The notes below the pieces were generated by a model. The model saw only the letters and a program-made list of their open reading frames with translations, ran no database searches and was not told where the DNA came from. Position numbers and translations under genes: made by a program. DNA of 50,217 bases, taken from positions 24,001 to 74,217 of the forward strand of contig JAKSNS010000008.1 of the NCBI GenBank assembly GCA_024399545.1. Direction: 5' to 3'. Shown here one piece after another: positions 26,925 through 35,403 of this stretch (positions are counted from its first letter, which is position 1; each line of letters opens with the position of its first letter). Source of the stretch: Paludibacteraceae bacterium (GTDB lineage Bacteria; Bacteroidota; Bacteroidia; Bacteroidales; Paludibacteraceae).

Positions 26925-28341
26925 TTGCGTATTCTTTTAGGTTATGCGGCGTCCCTGCCTCAGGGTGGCGCAACAGGTAGTAGTCGTATGCTTTGGTTAT
27001 TGCGTTCATCAGCATTTTGCTGGCACGTGCCGCACCTGCCGGCGTGAAGTGTACGTAGTCTGGCCCAGCCAGTTGTGGGTTGCCGTGAACCCACGAGAGC
27101 ATGGAGTTCCATCCGCCCATCGCTGAGTATAAATCCCAGAATGCGACACCTTCCGATTGGCACATCTGCCTGAGTGAATCTACTGCGATTGGCAGTTGTG
27201 GGTATGTTTGCAGTTTCCCCTTTACTTTTGTTGACATGTCCGAAGGCCCTATGAATAGTATTTTGCTGCCTGGCGATATGCGGTGGAAGTAGGCGAATTG
27301 TCGGCGAAGTCCGTTGCAGAACTCATGCAATGATTTGCCAGGACGCAGGTATGCCATTGCGTTCCCGCCGAATTGCATAATGATGAGTGGAACGTTGAAA
27401 CGGCTGAAATAAGTACCCATCGACTCTCTGTTTATCTGTGTGAACACCGTGCCTGAACAACCACGCATAGCCACGTTATCTACTTGAACGCCAGTTTGTG
27501 CGCCGTCTATCGTGAATGCGTGTATAAGTGCCTTTCCTTTCAGCGACACTGTTGCGCGGTCTGTCGAGTCTGGTATTGTAACGCAGGCGTATGTCTTCCC
27601 TGGCTCAAGTGCTATCGGGTATTTTTTCCCCTTGGCGAATATAGTCCCTGTCACCCCTTCCGAGTTTTCGTAGATTATGCCTATCCGCCCGAAGTATTTT
27701 GTGCGGGGTTTCGTGCCTTTCATCTGGATTTTCGAGAAATCGAATGTTGCTTCCTCGTTCAGCTCTGCCGTTACGCCCATAGGTCCGTATTGCCGGCTTT
27801 TCATCTTGCTGTCAGGCGAAAAGACTATGTAGCGTTTCAGTGTGCGGTTGCATGATTGGTGGATTGCAGTTGTCCTTACCGTCTGTATTGCAGGCACCAT
27901 ACCTACGCCGTAACCCCCGAATTCATTCTGGAATGACTCGCGGATTTCTGAGGTTATGCGGTCTATCTCTATCTGCGAATCCCCATAGTGTATTACTCGT
28001 ATTGGGTAGTCGCGCGCTGCCCTCAGCGCGTTGAATACGTCGTCCATCCAAGCAGGGTCGTTGTCGGGGAACCATATTGCGTTGTCCGAGGTTACTACTT
28101 CGTATTTAGCCAACTCGAATGAGTCGAGTTTCTCTTTGTCTTTTTGCGCCAGCAGCATTGATGAGTCCTTTTGTGCTACGTAGTGTTCAATGCTGTCTTC
28201 CCCCATTATTATCTCTTTCGGTGATACGAATGACACGTTGGTGTTCCCCACGTCTATCCCCTCTCTCGGCATAAGTAAACCGATTACGGCAAGTATTGCG
28301 AATACGGCGACTATGAATATTATTACCTTGTATGCTTTCAT
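26800..28341 (-). CDS. Membrane-anchored SGNH/GDSL hydrolase (second)
   Basis: Same family as the following gene, anchored in the inner membrane. Seen: 513 residues; an uncleaved N-terminal helix ([19 protein letters not shown]); block [15 protein letters not shown] with Ser122; [13 protein letters not shown] as the block III region; block [12 protein letters not shown] with the Asp/His pair; and [10 protein letters not shown] and [19 protein letters not shown] in the insert. The C-terminal about 40 residues ([24 protein letters not shown]) are low complexity and are the part coded inside the 125-bp overlap. It overlaps the SLT/LysM gene by 4 bp. Two SGNH proteins could transfer and remove acyl groups, or act on different acceptors. 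Confidence 0.85.
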   Translation of the reverse strand: MKAYKVIIFIVAVFAILAVIGLLMPREGIDVGNTNVSFVSPKEIIMGEDSIEHYVAQKDSSMLLAQKDKEKLDSFELAKYEVVTSDNAIWFPDNDPAWMDDVFNALRAARDYPIRVIHYGDSQIEIDRITSEIRESFQNEFGGYGVGMVPAIQTVRTTAIHQSCNRTLKRYIVFSPDSKMKSRQYGPMGVTAELNEEATFDFSKIQMKGTKPRTKYFGRIGIIYENSEGVTGTIFAKGKKYPIALEPGKTYACVTIPDSTDRATVSLKGKALIHAFTIDGAQTGVQVDNVAMRGCSGTVFTQINRESMGTYFSRFNVPLIIMQFGGNAMAYLRPGKSLHEFCNGLRRQFAYFHRISPGSKILFIGPSDMSTKVKGKLQTYPQLPIAVDSLRQMCQSEGVAFWDLYSAMGGWNSMLSWVHGNPQLAGPDYVHFTPAGAARASKMLMNAITKAYDYYLLRHPEAGTPHNLKEYAIDEFNGKTYSDGIVLPRDTGDLQSDSTAGYTPTANSPDTLR

Positions 28342-29051
28342 TTCTTTATTTTCAACTTTTGCCCGATTTGCAGCAAGTCTGACTTGAGGTTATTCCATTG
28401 CTTGAGTTGGTTGACCGTGCAACGGTATTTGCTAGCTATATGGCTGAGTGTCTCGCCTTTCCTGACCACATGGACTGTTTTTTGTTGTTCTTTCTGTTCT
28501 ACGGCTTGTTGCCGTGCCTCTTGCTGTATGGCTTGCTGTTGGGCGACTAATGTTTTTTGTTGCTCCATCTGCGACCTGCGGATGCTGTCCGCCTCTGCTA
28601 TACGGCATGCGCGTTCGTTGTCCGTGATTTCGTATGCGTCGTATAATTCGCTTAGCAGGTGTGATGGTACGTCACGAGGGGTACGTCCGGGGGTGACCCA
28701 CCTTTCGTCGCCCACTTGGCGGAATGGCGTGTTTACGAATGCCAGCAACGCACGTGTCGTGTCGTTGTTGTATTTCCTGATCAGGTCTTTCATATAGTAT
28801 GCCGCGGCTTGCGACGAGCGTTTAACGTCGTACCTCTCGTCAACCCATTTATCCACCCTCAGGCCGTAACTCCTCGCTACTGCCGGTGTCAACCCCCAAA
28901 TGCCCGCGCGAGTCCCCTCTTTGTATTCCATGTCAAGTCCCGAAATGTCCACGGCTGACCAAATAATATCTTCGTTAAGTGCCATTTCCTCACGGAACAA
29001 CTGGCTCCATGGCAAAGTAACTATATATAATGCAAACAACAGTGTTTTCAT
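28338..29051 (-). CDS. SLT-like domain plus LysM protein, catalytic Glu apparently missing
   Basis: Related to MltD-type lytic transglycosylases that cut peptidoglycan. Seen: 237 residues; signal-like N-terminus ([15 protein letters not shown]); SLT-like segment [17 protein letters not shown], then [25 protein letters not shown], very close to the family. But where MltD has (I/V)ESGF the text here reads VDISGL, so the catalytic Glu seems to be lost, and the usual AYNAGPG block reads AFVNTPF. After a Gln-rich coiled coil (about 160-190) comes a single LysM ([17 protein letters not shown].. IGQKLKIKK). Probably a non-cutting glycan binder or scaffold that heads the acyl-modification operon. Confidence 0.75.
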   Translation of the reverse strand: MKTLLFALYIVTLPWSQLFREEMALNEDIIWSAVDISGLDMEYKEGTRAGIWGLTPAVARSYGLRVDKWVDERYDVKRSSQAAAYYMKDLIRKYNNDTTRALLAFVNTPFRQVGDERWVTPGRTPRDVPSHLLSELYDAYEITDNERACRIAEADSIRRSQMEQQKTLVAQQQAIQQEARQQAVEQKEQQKTVHVVRKGETLSHIASKYRCTVNQLKQWNNLKSDLLQIGQKLKIKK

Positions 29052-29136
29052 CTTTAGGCTAATTGTCTATGTGTCAGATTTTTGTTGCAAAACCAAATTT
29101 TGTGCCAACATTGCGCAAAGTTACGAAATTTTTTTG

Positions 29137-29144
29137 TACCTTTG
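29137..29144 (+). promoter_or_regulatory. Promoter -7 element for the lipoprotein gene, nearly leaderless
   Basis: TACCTTTG ends only 4 bases before the ATG at 29149. If the transcription start is the usual distance downstream, the message begins at or next to the start codon. The -33 region is only partly matched (TTGC at 29111-29114). Confidence 0.6.
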
Positions 29145-29148
29145 CACT

Positions 29149-30588
29149 ATGAAACGAAAAACTTTTCAACTATTTCTGTCGTTGCTCCTAACTGCAACAT
29201 TCTTAGTCTCTTGCGTGGACGAAAACTATACTTCTTCCTCTTCCGACCTCCTCGCTTTTTCTACCCAGAGACTTATGATGGACACTACTTTCGGCACAAC
29301 TTCCACTTGGCGGCTCATCGTTTATAATAACCATAAGAAAGCTCTGAGGATTAGCTCCGTGGGTTTGCTCCGGGGTGCCCAGTCGTCGTTTAGGATAAAC
29401 GTCGATGGAAAAGTCGTCCCTTCCGGCGCAACCCTCCACGATGTCACCGTTAAAGGCAACGATTCTATATACGTTATGGTCGAGGCTACCAACCCCTCGT
29501 CACAACCCTCCCAGACACCTTTCGTTGTAACTGACTCTATCGTTTTCCAGCTAAATGGCGTGACTCAGCATGTGGGTTTGCAACTTGTCTGTAGGTCTGC
29601 TAATATCCTTCGTGCATACCAACTCTCAGGTGACGAGACTCTAACCCCCGGCATTCCCTATCTCGTTTATGATTATATTTATGTCCCCCAGGGCAATGTC
29701 CTTACGATAAAGGCTGGTACAGAGCTTTATATGCACGCAGGGGCTAATATTATCGTCGATGGGACGTTGGATATTGAGGGCGAGGTTGGCGATAATGTCT
29801 TGATACGCGGCGACCGTTTTGACGATGTGAGTGACAACGGGCATCTAATCCCTTATTTGTGCATCCCTGGGCAATGGGGCGGCGTTTATCTACAGAATGC
29901 CCAGGCTGCCCACACAATCAAAGGCGCGCGGATTATAGGTATGGCATCTGGCGTAATACTCTTTGGCGCTTCAAGGTCACATCCCTCTTTGTCTCTCTCC
30001 GACAGTCGGATACATTGCTCTTCTGGTTATGGCGTGTATGCTCAGATGGCTGATGTCAGCGTCCGCAACTGCGAAATATCCAACTGTGGTTTGTCCTGTC
30101 TCCTTGTCGTTGGTGGCACAACCCTCGTCCAGCAAAGCACTTTGGTTAACCACTACACTTTTGCCTCAAGGGATTATCCTGCAGTCCAGGTCGTCGGCTT
30201 TGTCGATAACAACGGCCGTAGGGTGGCGTATGCTGTTGACCGTTTCGTGGTCGAAAACAGCATAATCTCTGGCGGTATGACCCAAGAGTTGGCAATGGTT
30301 TATGATTCCACCCTCTCTTCCGCCTTCAATATATATGTGGCTAACACGTTGATAAAGGGTAAGGAGAAGAATCCCCAATTCTTCCATTCCTGCCAATATG
30401 CCGACTCAAGGACGGATATTTTCGTCAGGACAAAGGCTGACTACTCCAAAGATCCGTATGAATACTTTGACTTCCATCTATCCGAGGGTTCAGTGGCGCA
30501 TGGCATGGCTGACGCTTCAGTGTCGGCGCTTTACCCCGTCGCCCTTGATGGCAATGCGAGGGACTTCTCCTCCATTGGCGCCTACTGA
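29149..30588 (+). CDS. Lipoprotein with probable right-handed beta-helix
   Basis: Cell-surface or periplasmic lipoprotein of unknown role. Start: the ATG at 29149 gives MKRKTFQLFLSLLLTATFLVSC, a lipoprotein leader with lipobox LVSC and lipidated Cys22; an upstream extension of the same frame would bury this. 479 residues. The N-terminal part has a beta-sandwich look (TWRLIVYNNHKKALRISSVGL, VMVEATNPSSQ). From about residue 160 short repeated strands (GTELYMHAGANIIVDGTLDI, GVYLQNAQAAHTIKGARIIG, GVYAQMADVSVRNCEISNCG) suggest a parallel beta-helix, as in glycan-binding or glycan-cleaving proteins. The CVDEN start resembles a surface-export signal. Divergent from the envelope operon. Confidence 0.8.
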   Translation: MKRKTFQLFLSLLLTATFLVSCVDENYTSSSSDLLAFSTQRLMMDTTFGTTSTWRLIVYNNHKKALRISSVGLLRGAQSSFRINVDGKVVPSGATLHDVTVKGNDSIYVMVEATNPSSQPSQTPFVVTDSIVFQLNGVTQHVGLQLVCRSANILRAYQLSGDETLTPGIPYLVYDYIYVPQGNVLTIKAGTELYMHAGANIIVDGTLDIEGEVGDNVLIRGDRFDDVSDNGHLIPYLCIPGQWGGVYLQNAQAAHTIKGARIIGMASGVILFGASRSHPSLSLSDSRIHCSSGYGVYAQMADVSVRNCEISNCGLSCLLVVGGTTLVQQSTLVNHYTFASRDYPAVQVVGFVDNNGRRVAYAVDRFVVENSIISGGMTQELAMVYDSTLSSAFNIYVANTLIKGKEKNPQFFHSCQYADSRTDIFVRTKADYSKDPYEYFDFHLSEGSVAHGMADASVSALYPVALDGNARDFSSIGAY

Positions 30589-30614
30589 TAGCATTCTCCC
30601 TTCAATGCAGCCCC

Positions 30615-30801
30615 AACGATACATTAACGATACATTAACGATACATTAACGATAGATTAACGATACATTAACGATACATTAACGATAGATTAACGATACA
30701 TTAACGATAGATTAACGATACATTAACGATAGATTAACGATAGATTAACGATAGATTAACGTTACATTAACGATAGATTAACGTTACATTAACGTTATAT
30801 T
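30615..30801 (+). repeat. 17 tandem copies of an 11-bp unit (AACGATACATT)
   Basis: Exactly 187 bp = 17 x 11. Units are AACGATACATT or AACGATAGATT, with AACGTTACATT at 14 and 16 and AACGTTATATT as the last. It begins 26 bases after the lipoprotein stop and ends 14 bases before the next ATG. The 11-bp period (not a multiple of 3) rules out a coding repeat and is close to one helical turn. The same unit, inverted, recurs at 43694-43770. Confidence 0.95.
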
Positions 30802-30815
30802 GACCTATTAGAACA

Positions 30816-33068
30816 ATGCTTATGAAAAGAATCTTTACTTTTGCGATTGCCTTGACGCTTCTCCTCCCGCTTTTCGGCGAGGTGGTTATAGTGAAAAAAG
30901 GAAAACCTGCCGGCAGGATTCTCTGCCTTGAGGATAACTCTGTCACGAAAGATGCCGCAGGCCTGCTGCAACGCTTTGTCCATGAGGTTAGTGGGGCGTT
31001 TATCCCCGTAATCTACGACAACAACGGGAAACCCGTCAGGGGCGACGTGGTGATTGGCGGAACGTGCGACGCTGGCGAGGACGGTTTTCGCATCGTCACC
31101 CAAGATGGCGTGCTTTACATTATGTCAGGCGGCGACAAAGGTGTCATCCATGGTGTCGCCCGTCTGCTTGAGGATTATGTTGGCGTTCACTATTACGCTA
31201 CCCGTTTTTACAAAATAGACGAACACAGGAAAAACATAGTACTCCCTGAGATTGACCGCATGGTTACTCCTGCCTTCCGCTATCGTCAGACGCAGAGTTA
31301 CGCCTTTGAGGACCCTGTCTTCAAAATGTGGTTTGGTTGGGAACAGCCGCAGGAAATCTTCATCGGCAATATGTGGGTGCACACCTTCAACAGGATTCTT
31401 CCTTCTCGCAGGTTTGGCAAGGAACATCCTGAGTATTATGCCCTTCTGAACGGTGAACGAATGCCGGGCGACCACAGTCAGTGGTGTCTCAGCAACCCTG
31501 ATGTCTTCGACGCTTGCTGCCGTCAGCTTGATAGCATTTTTGCCGCCAACCCAGGGCTTGACATGATTAGCGTCAGCCAGAATGACGGAAATGACACTTA
31601 CTGCCATTGCGACAAGTGCATGAAGATTTATGAGGAGGAGGGGGCAATCAGTGGTGCGTACATCCGTTTTATGAACAAACTGGCTGAACGTTACCCCGAC
31701 AAGCAGTTCAGCACGCTTGCCTACCTCTTCACCTATCAGCCACCGAAGAAGGTCAAACCTCTGCCCAACGTCAACATAATGCTCTGTGACATAGACTGCA
31801 AACGTGAGGCAACTCTGACCGACAATGAGAGTGGTCAGTTGTTCGTCGAGGCAATGAAGGGCTGGTCCGAAATCTCGGATAACATTTTCGTTTGGGATTA
31901 CGGCATAAATTTCGACAATCAGGTCAGCCCTTTCCCTAATTTCCATATCATGCAGCCTAACATCCAGTTGTTCAAGCAGAACAACACCACAATGCACTTC
32001 TCGCAGAACAATGCCATCCGTGGTACTGATTTTGCCGAGATGCGCACATACATGTTGGCTAACCTGATGTGGAATCCCTACTGCGACCTCGACTCTGTCA
32101 AACGTGTCTTTATGGATGCTTTCTATGGTGCCGCCGCACCTTATATCAAAGAGTATCAGGACATGATGGAGGGTGCGTTGATTGCCAGTCACAAGCAGCT
32201 CTGGATTTACGACAGCCCTATAACCCACAAGGACGGGTTTCTCTGCCCTGCGCTGATAAAGATTTACGACCAGTTGTTTGACAAGGCTTTGGAGGCTGTC
32301 AGGAATGATTCTGCCCTCACCGCTCATGTTCGTATGAGCCGTTTGCCGCTGATGTACTCTAAGTTGGAGATTGCAAGGACCTCCGCTGAGACTCCTGCCG
32401 ATATTTCCGAACAGTTGCGGTTGTTCGAGCAATGGACGAAACAGTATAATGTGCAGTATCTTAACGAGCGTGCCAACACCCCTGCTGATTACTGTGCGCT
32501 CTATCGTCGTCGTTACATGCCTGCCGAAGTGCCAAGCAAAGCCTTGGGTGCTAAGATTATATACCTTGATGTCCCCGGCTTGAAGGTGAAAGGAGCCTAC
32601 GATGTCTCGCCTCTTGGTGCGCCCGACAAAGGGTATCAGCCTATAGCATACGCAGGTGCGTTGACCGACGGTCTTTATGGAGGAACGACTTTTGTCGAAA
32701 GTTGGGTGGGTTGGCTTGGCCGTGACGCTGATTTCATTGTCGATTTGGGTCGTGACACCTCTTTCTCGAGGATTGAAATCGATTTCCTTCACCAGCTCGG
32801 CGCATGGATTATGTTGCCGAAGGGTGGCACGTATCAGATTGCCACTGAGGCTGATGGAATGGGCAATTGGAAGGATTTCGGCTCATACACTTTTGCCGAG
32901 GACCGTGACATGCAGGTCAAATTCGTGCTTGGCAAAGCCGAAACCCCTGAACCTGTCCATGCAAGGTATATCAAGGTGCATATTGACGGACTTGGCTTCT
33001 GCCCTGACTGGCATTATGGCGTTGGTTATGCCGGCTGGTTTTTCTTGGACGAAATAAACGTTTATTGA
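30816..33068 (+). CDS. DUF4838 glycosidase-like secreted protein
   Basis: DUF4838 proteins resemble the catalytic barrel of alpha-glucuronidase/N-acetylhexosaminidase-like glycosidases and act on carbohydrate outside the cell. Seen: 750 residues; short signal peptide (ATG at 30816, with a second at 30822: MKRIFTFAIALTLLLPLFG); an N-terminal alpha/beta domain like that before GH20/GH67 barrels (GGDKGVIHGVARLLEDYVGV); core blocks WVHTFNRILPS, HSQWCLSNPDV, SVSQNDGNDTYCHCDKC and NIFVWDYGINFDN; and a C-terminal galactose-binding-like beta-sandwich (about 600-750: VESWVGWLGRDADFIVDLG, ARYIKVHIDGLG). It lies 1 base before the PrsW-like gene. Substrate unknown. Confidence 0.88.
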   Translation: MLMKRIFTFAIALTLLLPLFGEVVIVKKGKPAGRILCLEDNSVTKDAAGLLQRFVHEVSGAFIPVIYDNNGKPVRGDVVIGGTCDAGEDGFRIVTQDGVLYIMSGGDKGVIHGVARLLEDYVGVHYYATRFYKIDEHRKNIVLPEIDRMVTPAFRYRQTQSYAFEDPVFKMWFGWEQPQEIFIGNMWVHTFNRILPSRRFGKEHPEYYALLNGERMPGDHSQWCLSNPDVFDACCRQLDSIFAANPGLDMISVSQNDGNDTYCHCDKCMKIYEEEGAISGAYIRFMNKLAERYPDKQFSTLAYLFTYQPPKKVKPLPNVNIMLCDIDCKREATLTDNESGQLFVEAMKGWSEISDNIFVWDYGINFDNQVSPFPNFHIMQPNIQLFKQNNTTMHFSQNNAIRGTDFAEMRTYMLANLMWNPYCDLDSVKRVFMDAFYGAAAPYIKEYQDMMEGALIASHKQLWIYDSPITHKDGFLCPALIKIYDQLFDKALEAVRNDSALTAHVRMSRLPLMYSKLEIARTSAETPADISEQLRLFEQWTKQYNVQYLNERANTPADYCALYRRRYMPAEVPSKALGAKIIYLDVPGLKVKGAYDVSPLGAPDKGYQPIAYAGALTDGLYGGTTFVESWVGWLGRDADFIVDLGRDTSFSRIEIDFLHQLGAWIMLPKGGTYQIATEADGMGNWKDFGSYTFAEDRDMQVKFVLGKAETPEPVHARYIKVHIDGLGFCPDWHYGVGYAGWFFLDEINVY

Positions 33069-33069
33069 T

Positions 33070-33774
33070 ATGGAGATTTTGTATATGATTTTGGCGGCAT
33101 TGACACCTGTCGTCGTGTTGCTGTTTTACATATTCTTTAAGGACAGAGAGCAGCCCGAACCTGCCAAATGGCTCATCAAGGCATTCTTTTTCGGGTGCTT
33201 GTCCGTGATAGTGTCGTTATGTATAACGACACCCCTTTCGCTTTTCTGGTCAATCGATAGTGATAGTCTGACCGGCATTACTGATGCTTTTGTGTATGCT
33301 TTTGGCATGGCTGCAATTCCGGAGGAGTTTGCCAAATTCCTTATGCTGTGGCTTTTGCTGAGAAAAAACCCTTATTTCGATGAGCAGTTTGACGGCATTG
33401 TCTATGCTGTCTGCGTGGGTATGGGCTTTGCCGGGGTTGAGAATATCCTCTACCTTGCCGAAGGATTGTCCGATGGAAGTTGGGTGGGGATTGGAATATC
33501 AAGGGCGATTTTCTCCATACCTGGGCACTTCTTTTTCGCCGTGCTTATGGGCTACTACTACTCATTGTGCCATTTCGGAATCAAAGAGGGTTTCCTGAAC
33601 AGAGCCATGGTGCTTGTCGCCCCTATACTTGCGCATGGCATATACGATGCTATATTGTTCAGTATTAGGGTAAACGAGATGTTATCCGTTATTCTTATGC
33701 TGCTCTTCCTCGTCTTTTTCATCAGACTTGCAAAAAAGGGAAAACACAAAATCAAGAGCCTTGCGGGAAAGTAA
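33070..33774 (+). CDS. PrsW family intramembrane metalloprotease
   Basis: PrsW (Bacillus) cuts the anti-sigma factor RsiW inside the membrane. Seen: 234 residues with 6-8 hydrophobic segments; EEFAK (85-89, the EExxK motif); FDGIVYAVCVGMGFAGVEN (107-125); PGHFFFAVLMGYYYS with His153; and HGIYDA with His189. These are the conserved motifs for the metal and active site, in the right order. The partner anti-sigma factor is not in view. The gene is 1 base after the DUF4838 gene, so it is in the same transcript. Confidence 0.9.
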   Translation: MEILYMILAALTPVVVLLFYIFFKDREQPEPAKWLIKAFFFGCLSVIVSLCITTPLSLFWSIDSDSLTGITDAFVYAFGMAAIPEEFAKFLMLWLLLRKNPYFDEQFDGIVYAVCVGMGFAGVENILYLAEGLSDGSWVGIGISRAIFSIPGHFFFAVLMGYYYSLCHFGIKEGFLNRAMVLVAPILAHGIYDAILFSIRVNEMLSVILMLLFLVFFIRLAKKGKHKIKSLAGK

Positions 33775-33777
33775 AAA

Positions 33778-33969
33778 GATGAGAAAGTTAAAAATCTTTA
33801 CTTGCAGGTGCTCAAACTTGGTAGTGTGTCTGAAAAGGCAGAGCCTATGCTTGAAAAGATGATGTAACGGCTCAAGGATATGGTTGAGGTACAGAGCGAT
33901 ATTGCGGGGGCAATGCAACTTGAGGAACGTGACGGCAACTCTACGGTGACAGTGAGGGTTGACTTTTGT
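33778..33969 (+). pseudogene. Coding-like remnant with an in-frame stop
   Basis: Directly after the PrsW stop, the frame from 33778 reads DEKVKNLYLQVLKLGSVSEK, then AEPMLEKMM and a TAA at 33865-33867, and continues RLKDMVEVQSDIAGAMQLEE and DGNSTVTVRVDF. It has the composition of a helical protein end, without a start codon. I cannot name the parent. It is a plausible 3' piece of a decayed gene or mobile element. The rest of the gap to 34259 holds the repeats at 33975-34042, a possible promoter at 34203-34210 and nothing else evident. Confidence 0.5.
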
Positions 33970-33974
33970 GTAAA

Positions 33975-34042
33975 CCTTATGTGGGTCTTATGTGAGTCTT
34001 ATGTAATTTCCATTCACCTCCCATTCACCTCCCATTCATAAT
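33975..34042 (+). repeat. Two neighbouring sets of three 11-bp repeats
   Basis: First set, 33975-34007: CCTTATGTGGG, TCTTATGTGAG, TCTTATGTAAT. Second set, 34010-34042: CCATTCACCTC twice, then CCATTCATAAT. Both have an 11-bp period like the large arrays, but unrelated sequence. Confidence 0.85.
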
Positions 34043-34202
34043 GGGCTGTCAAATGTGTATGATTTTTCAGGGCAAGACATTGTTGCAATGCCATGGAATG
34101 GTAATGAAAACAAGCAAAGACAACTATGGAACAGAACTGGATTGTGACAGTGCTCAAGGAATGAACTTTATCATATTCTGAAAAATGTTGACTTCAAGAT
34201 GA

Positions 34203-34210
34203 TAGATTTG
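34203..34210 (+). promoter_or_regulatory. Possible -7 element before the YkvA gene
   Basis: TAGATTTG fits TAnnTTTG. A weak TCTG at 34177-34180 could be the -33 box (22 bases away). It lies 50 bases before the ATG at 34260 and would be the entry promoter of the AAA+ gene cluster. Confidence 0.45.
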
Positions 34211-34259
34211 TGTATATATAGCCATCTCATAAAATAAAACGACTAACAAAATTAATACT

Positions 34260-34703
34260 ATGGGAATATTTGGAATTACATGTTTGTTGGTGCTTGCAAA
34301 TTATGTTTTGGGCAAGCCTGTGAATCATCTTTTGAAGAATATCGGTAATGTGAACTGGAAGGAGAAAACCAGTGAACTTTGGGAAAAGCTTAGACCTTAC
34401 GCAAAGAAGGCTGGCCGAACTGCAACAAAGCCGGTTCTGACTCTCTATTATGTGCTGAAGGATGGTGACTTGTCAACATCTGAGAAGGTGATGGTCTATG
34501 CTGCGATGATTTATGTGCTGTCGCCATGGGATTTGCTTCCAGCAAGTGTATATTCGGTGCTTGGAGTGCTGGATGATGGTGTGGCGGTTTCTTTCGTCTA
34601 TAAGAAGATTTCGGAGAAGGTTACTGATGAAATTCGTACAAAGGTAGATGATACTTTGAATGAATGGTTCAGCGATGGAACTTTTGCTGAAGTGGTTGAA
34701 TAA
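34260..34703 (+). CDS. YkvA family (DUF1232) membrane protein
   Basis: Small membrane-associated protein, function unknown. Seen: 147 residues; a hydrophobic N-terminus (GIFGITCLLVLANYVLG); an amphipathic middle; the DUF1232 signature YVLSPWDLLPASVYSVLGVLDD at about 85-106 (YxxSPxDLxP and DD), followed by a helical tail. First gene of the rightward cluster; an AT-rich leader (ACAAAATTAATACT) precedes the ATG, as usual in this phylum. Being at the head of a cluster with AAA+ ATPases may be chance or a membrane anchor for the system. Confidence 0.8.
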   Translation: MGIFGITCLLVLANYVLGKPVNHLLKNIGNVNWKEKTSELWEKLRPYAKKAGRTATKPVLTLYYVLKDGDLSTSEKVMVYAAMIYVLSPWDLLPASVYSVLGVLDDGVAVSFVYKKISEKVTDEIRTKVDDTLNEWFSDGTFAEVVE

Positions 34704-34736
34704 AACTTCTCAAGTTGGAAGAGTGGTTGTACGCTT

Positions 34737-35282
34737 ATGTTTGAAATGACACAGAAAAACTTCACATTGATAGCTAGATTTGATGCTTCTGGAAATGAAA
34801 GGATAAACTCGCTCATCAACCTAATCGATGAAAGAGTATGCAGAGTGCCATACTGTAGGGTGCCTGATTCAGAAAGATATGCGGTTGATAACCTGCCTTA
34901 TCATTTGACAGTGTCATCATCCAAAACATCGCAAAAAGAAATCATCGAGGCATTAAAGCCATTGTCATTCGAACCATTTGAGATTGTCGTCGATGGTGTT
35001 GAGACAATGTGTGGAATGAGGGACAGTCGGGTGCTATATTTTAAAATACAAGATTCTGACAAGTTAAACGAATTGCTGATAAATGCCTACGATTGTCTGA
35101 ATAATGGCAAATATCTGCCTGGCAGAACAACTCCTCATATAACAATTGCGATAAGCAGGGATTATGAGAAAATACAGCGGATTAAATTTGCTGTCGAGCG
35201 GAATTTCAGTCCATTCTCCATAAAAATAGGTTCTTTGGGGTTGTACAGAATATGGCCAGGAGAATTGGTATGGGAACTTTGA
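34737..35282 (+). CDS. 2H phosphoesterase (2'-5' RNA ligase-like)
   Basis: 2H enzymes cut or join 2',3'-cyclic or 2'-5' phosphodiester bonds in RNA or nucleotides. Seen: 181 residues with the two hallmark histidine motifs, HLT at 56-58 (YHLTVSSS) and HIT at 134-136 (TPHITIAIS), each in a strand, 78 residues apart; the usual single-domain size. Several 2H proteins degrade cyclic nucleotide signals or phage-defence messengers, so in a cluster with ATPases a role in a nucleotide signal is conceivable, but RNA end-processing is just as possible. 33 bases after the YkvA stop. Confidence 0.85.
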   Translation: MFEMTQKNFTLIARFDASGNERINSLINLIDERVCRVPYCRVPDSERYAVDNLPYHLTVSSSKTSQKEIIEALKPLSFEPFEIVVDGVETMCGMRDSRVLYFKIQDSDKLNELLINAYDCLNNGKYLPGRTTPHITIAISRDYEKIQRIKFAVERNFSPFSIKIGSLGLYRIWPGELVWEL

Positions 35283-35403
35283 TTAAATCGTTTAATATGT
35301 TTTTGTAATGATGCGATAGAGTCGCATAGTTACGAAGATGCAATTGACAAACTCAAGAGATTTTTTGTAAAATAGAGTTTAGGTGACAGAAAAACAAACA
35401 GAT

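Noticed and set aside
28900-29148. N-terminal extension of the lipoprotein frame
   Set aside because: It would run through the divergent SLT/LysM gene start and the promoter, and would hide the lipoprotein signal that begins at 29149.
31125-32792. Long minus-strand frame of 555 codons
   Set aside because: Entirely opposite the DUF4838 gene, which has clear domain blocks and a signal peptide. The minus frame is a shadow without motifs.
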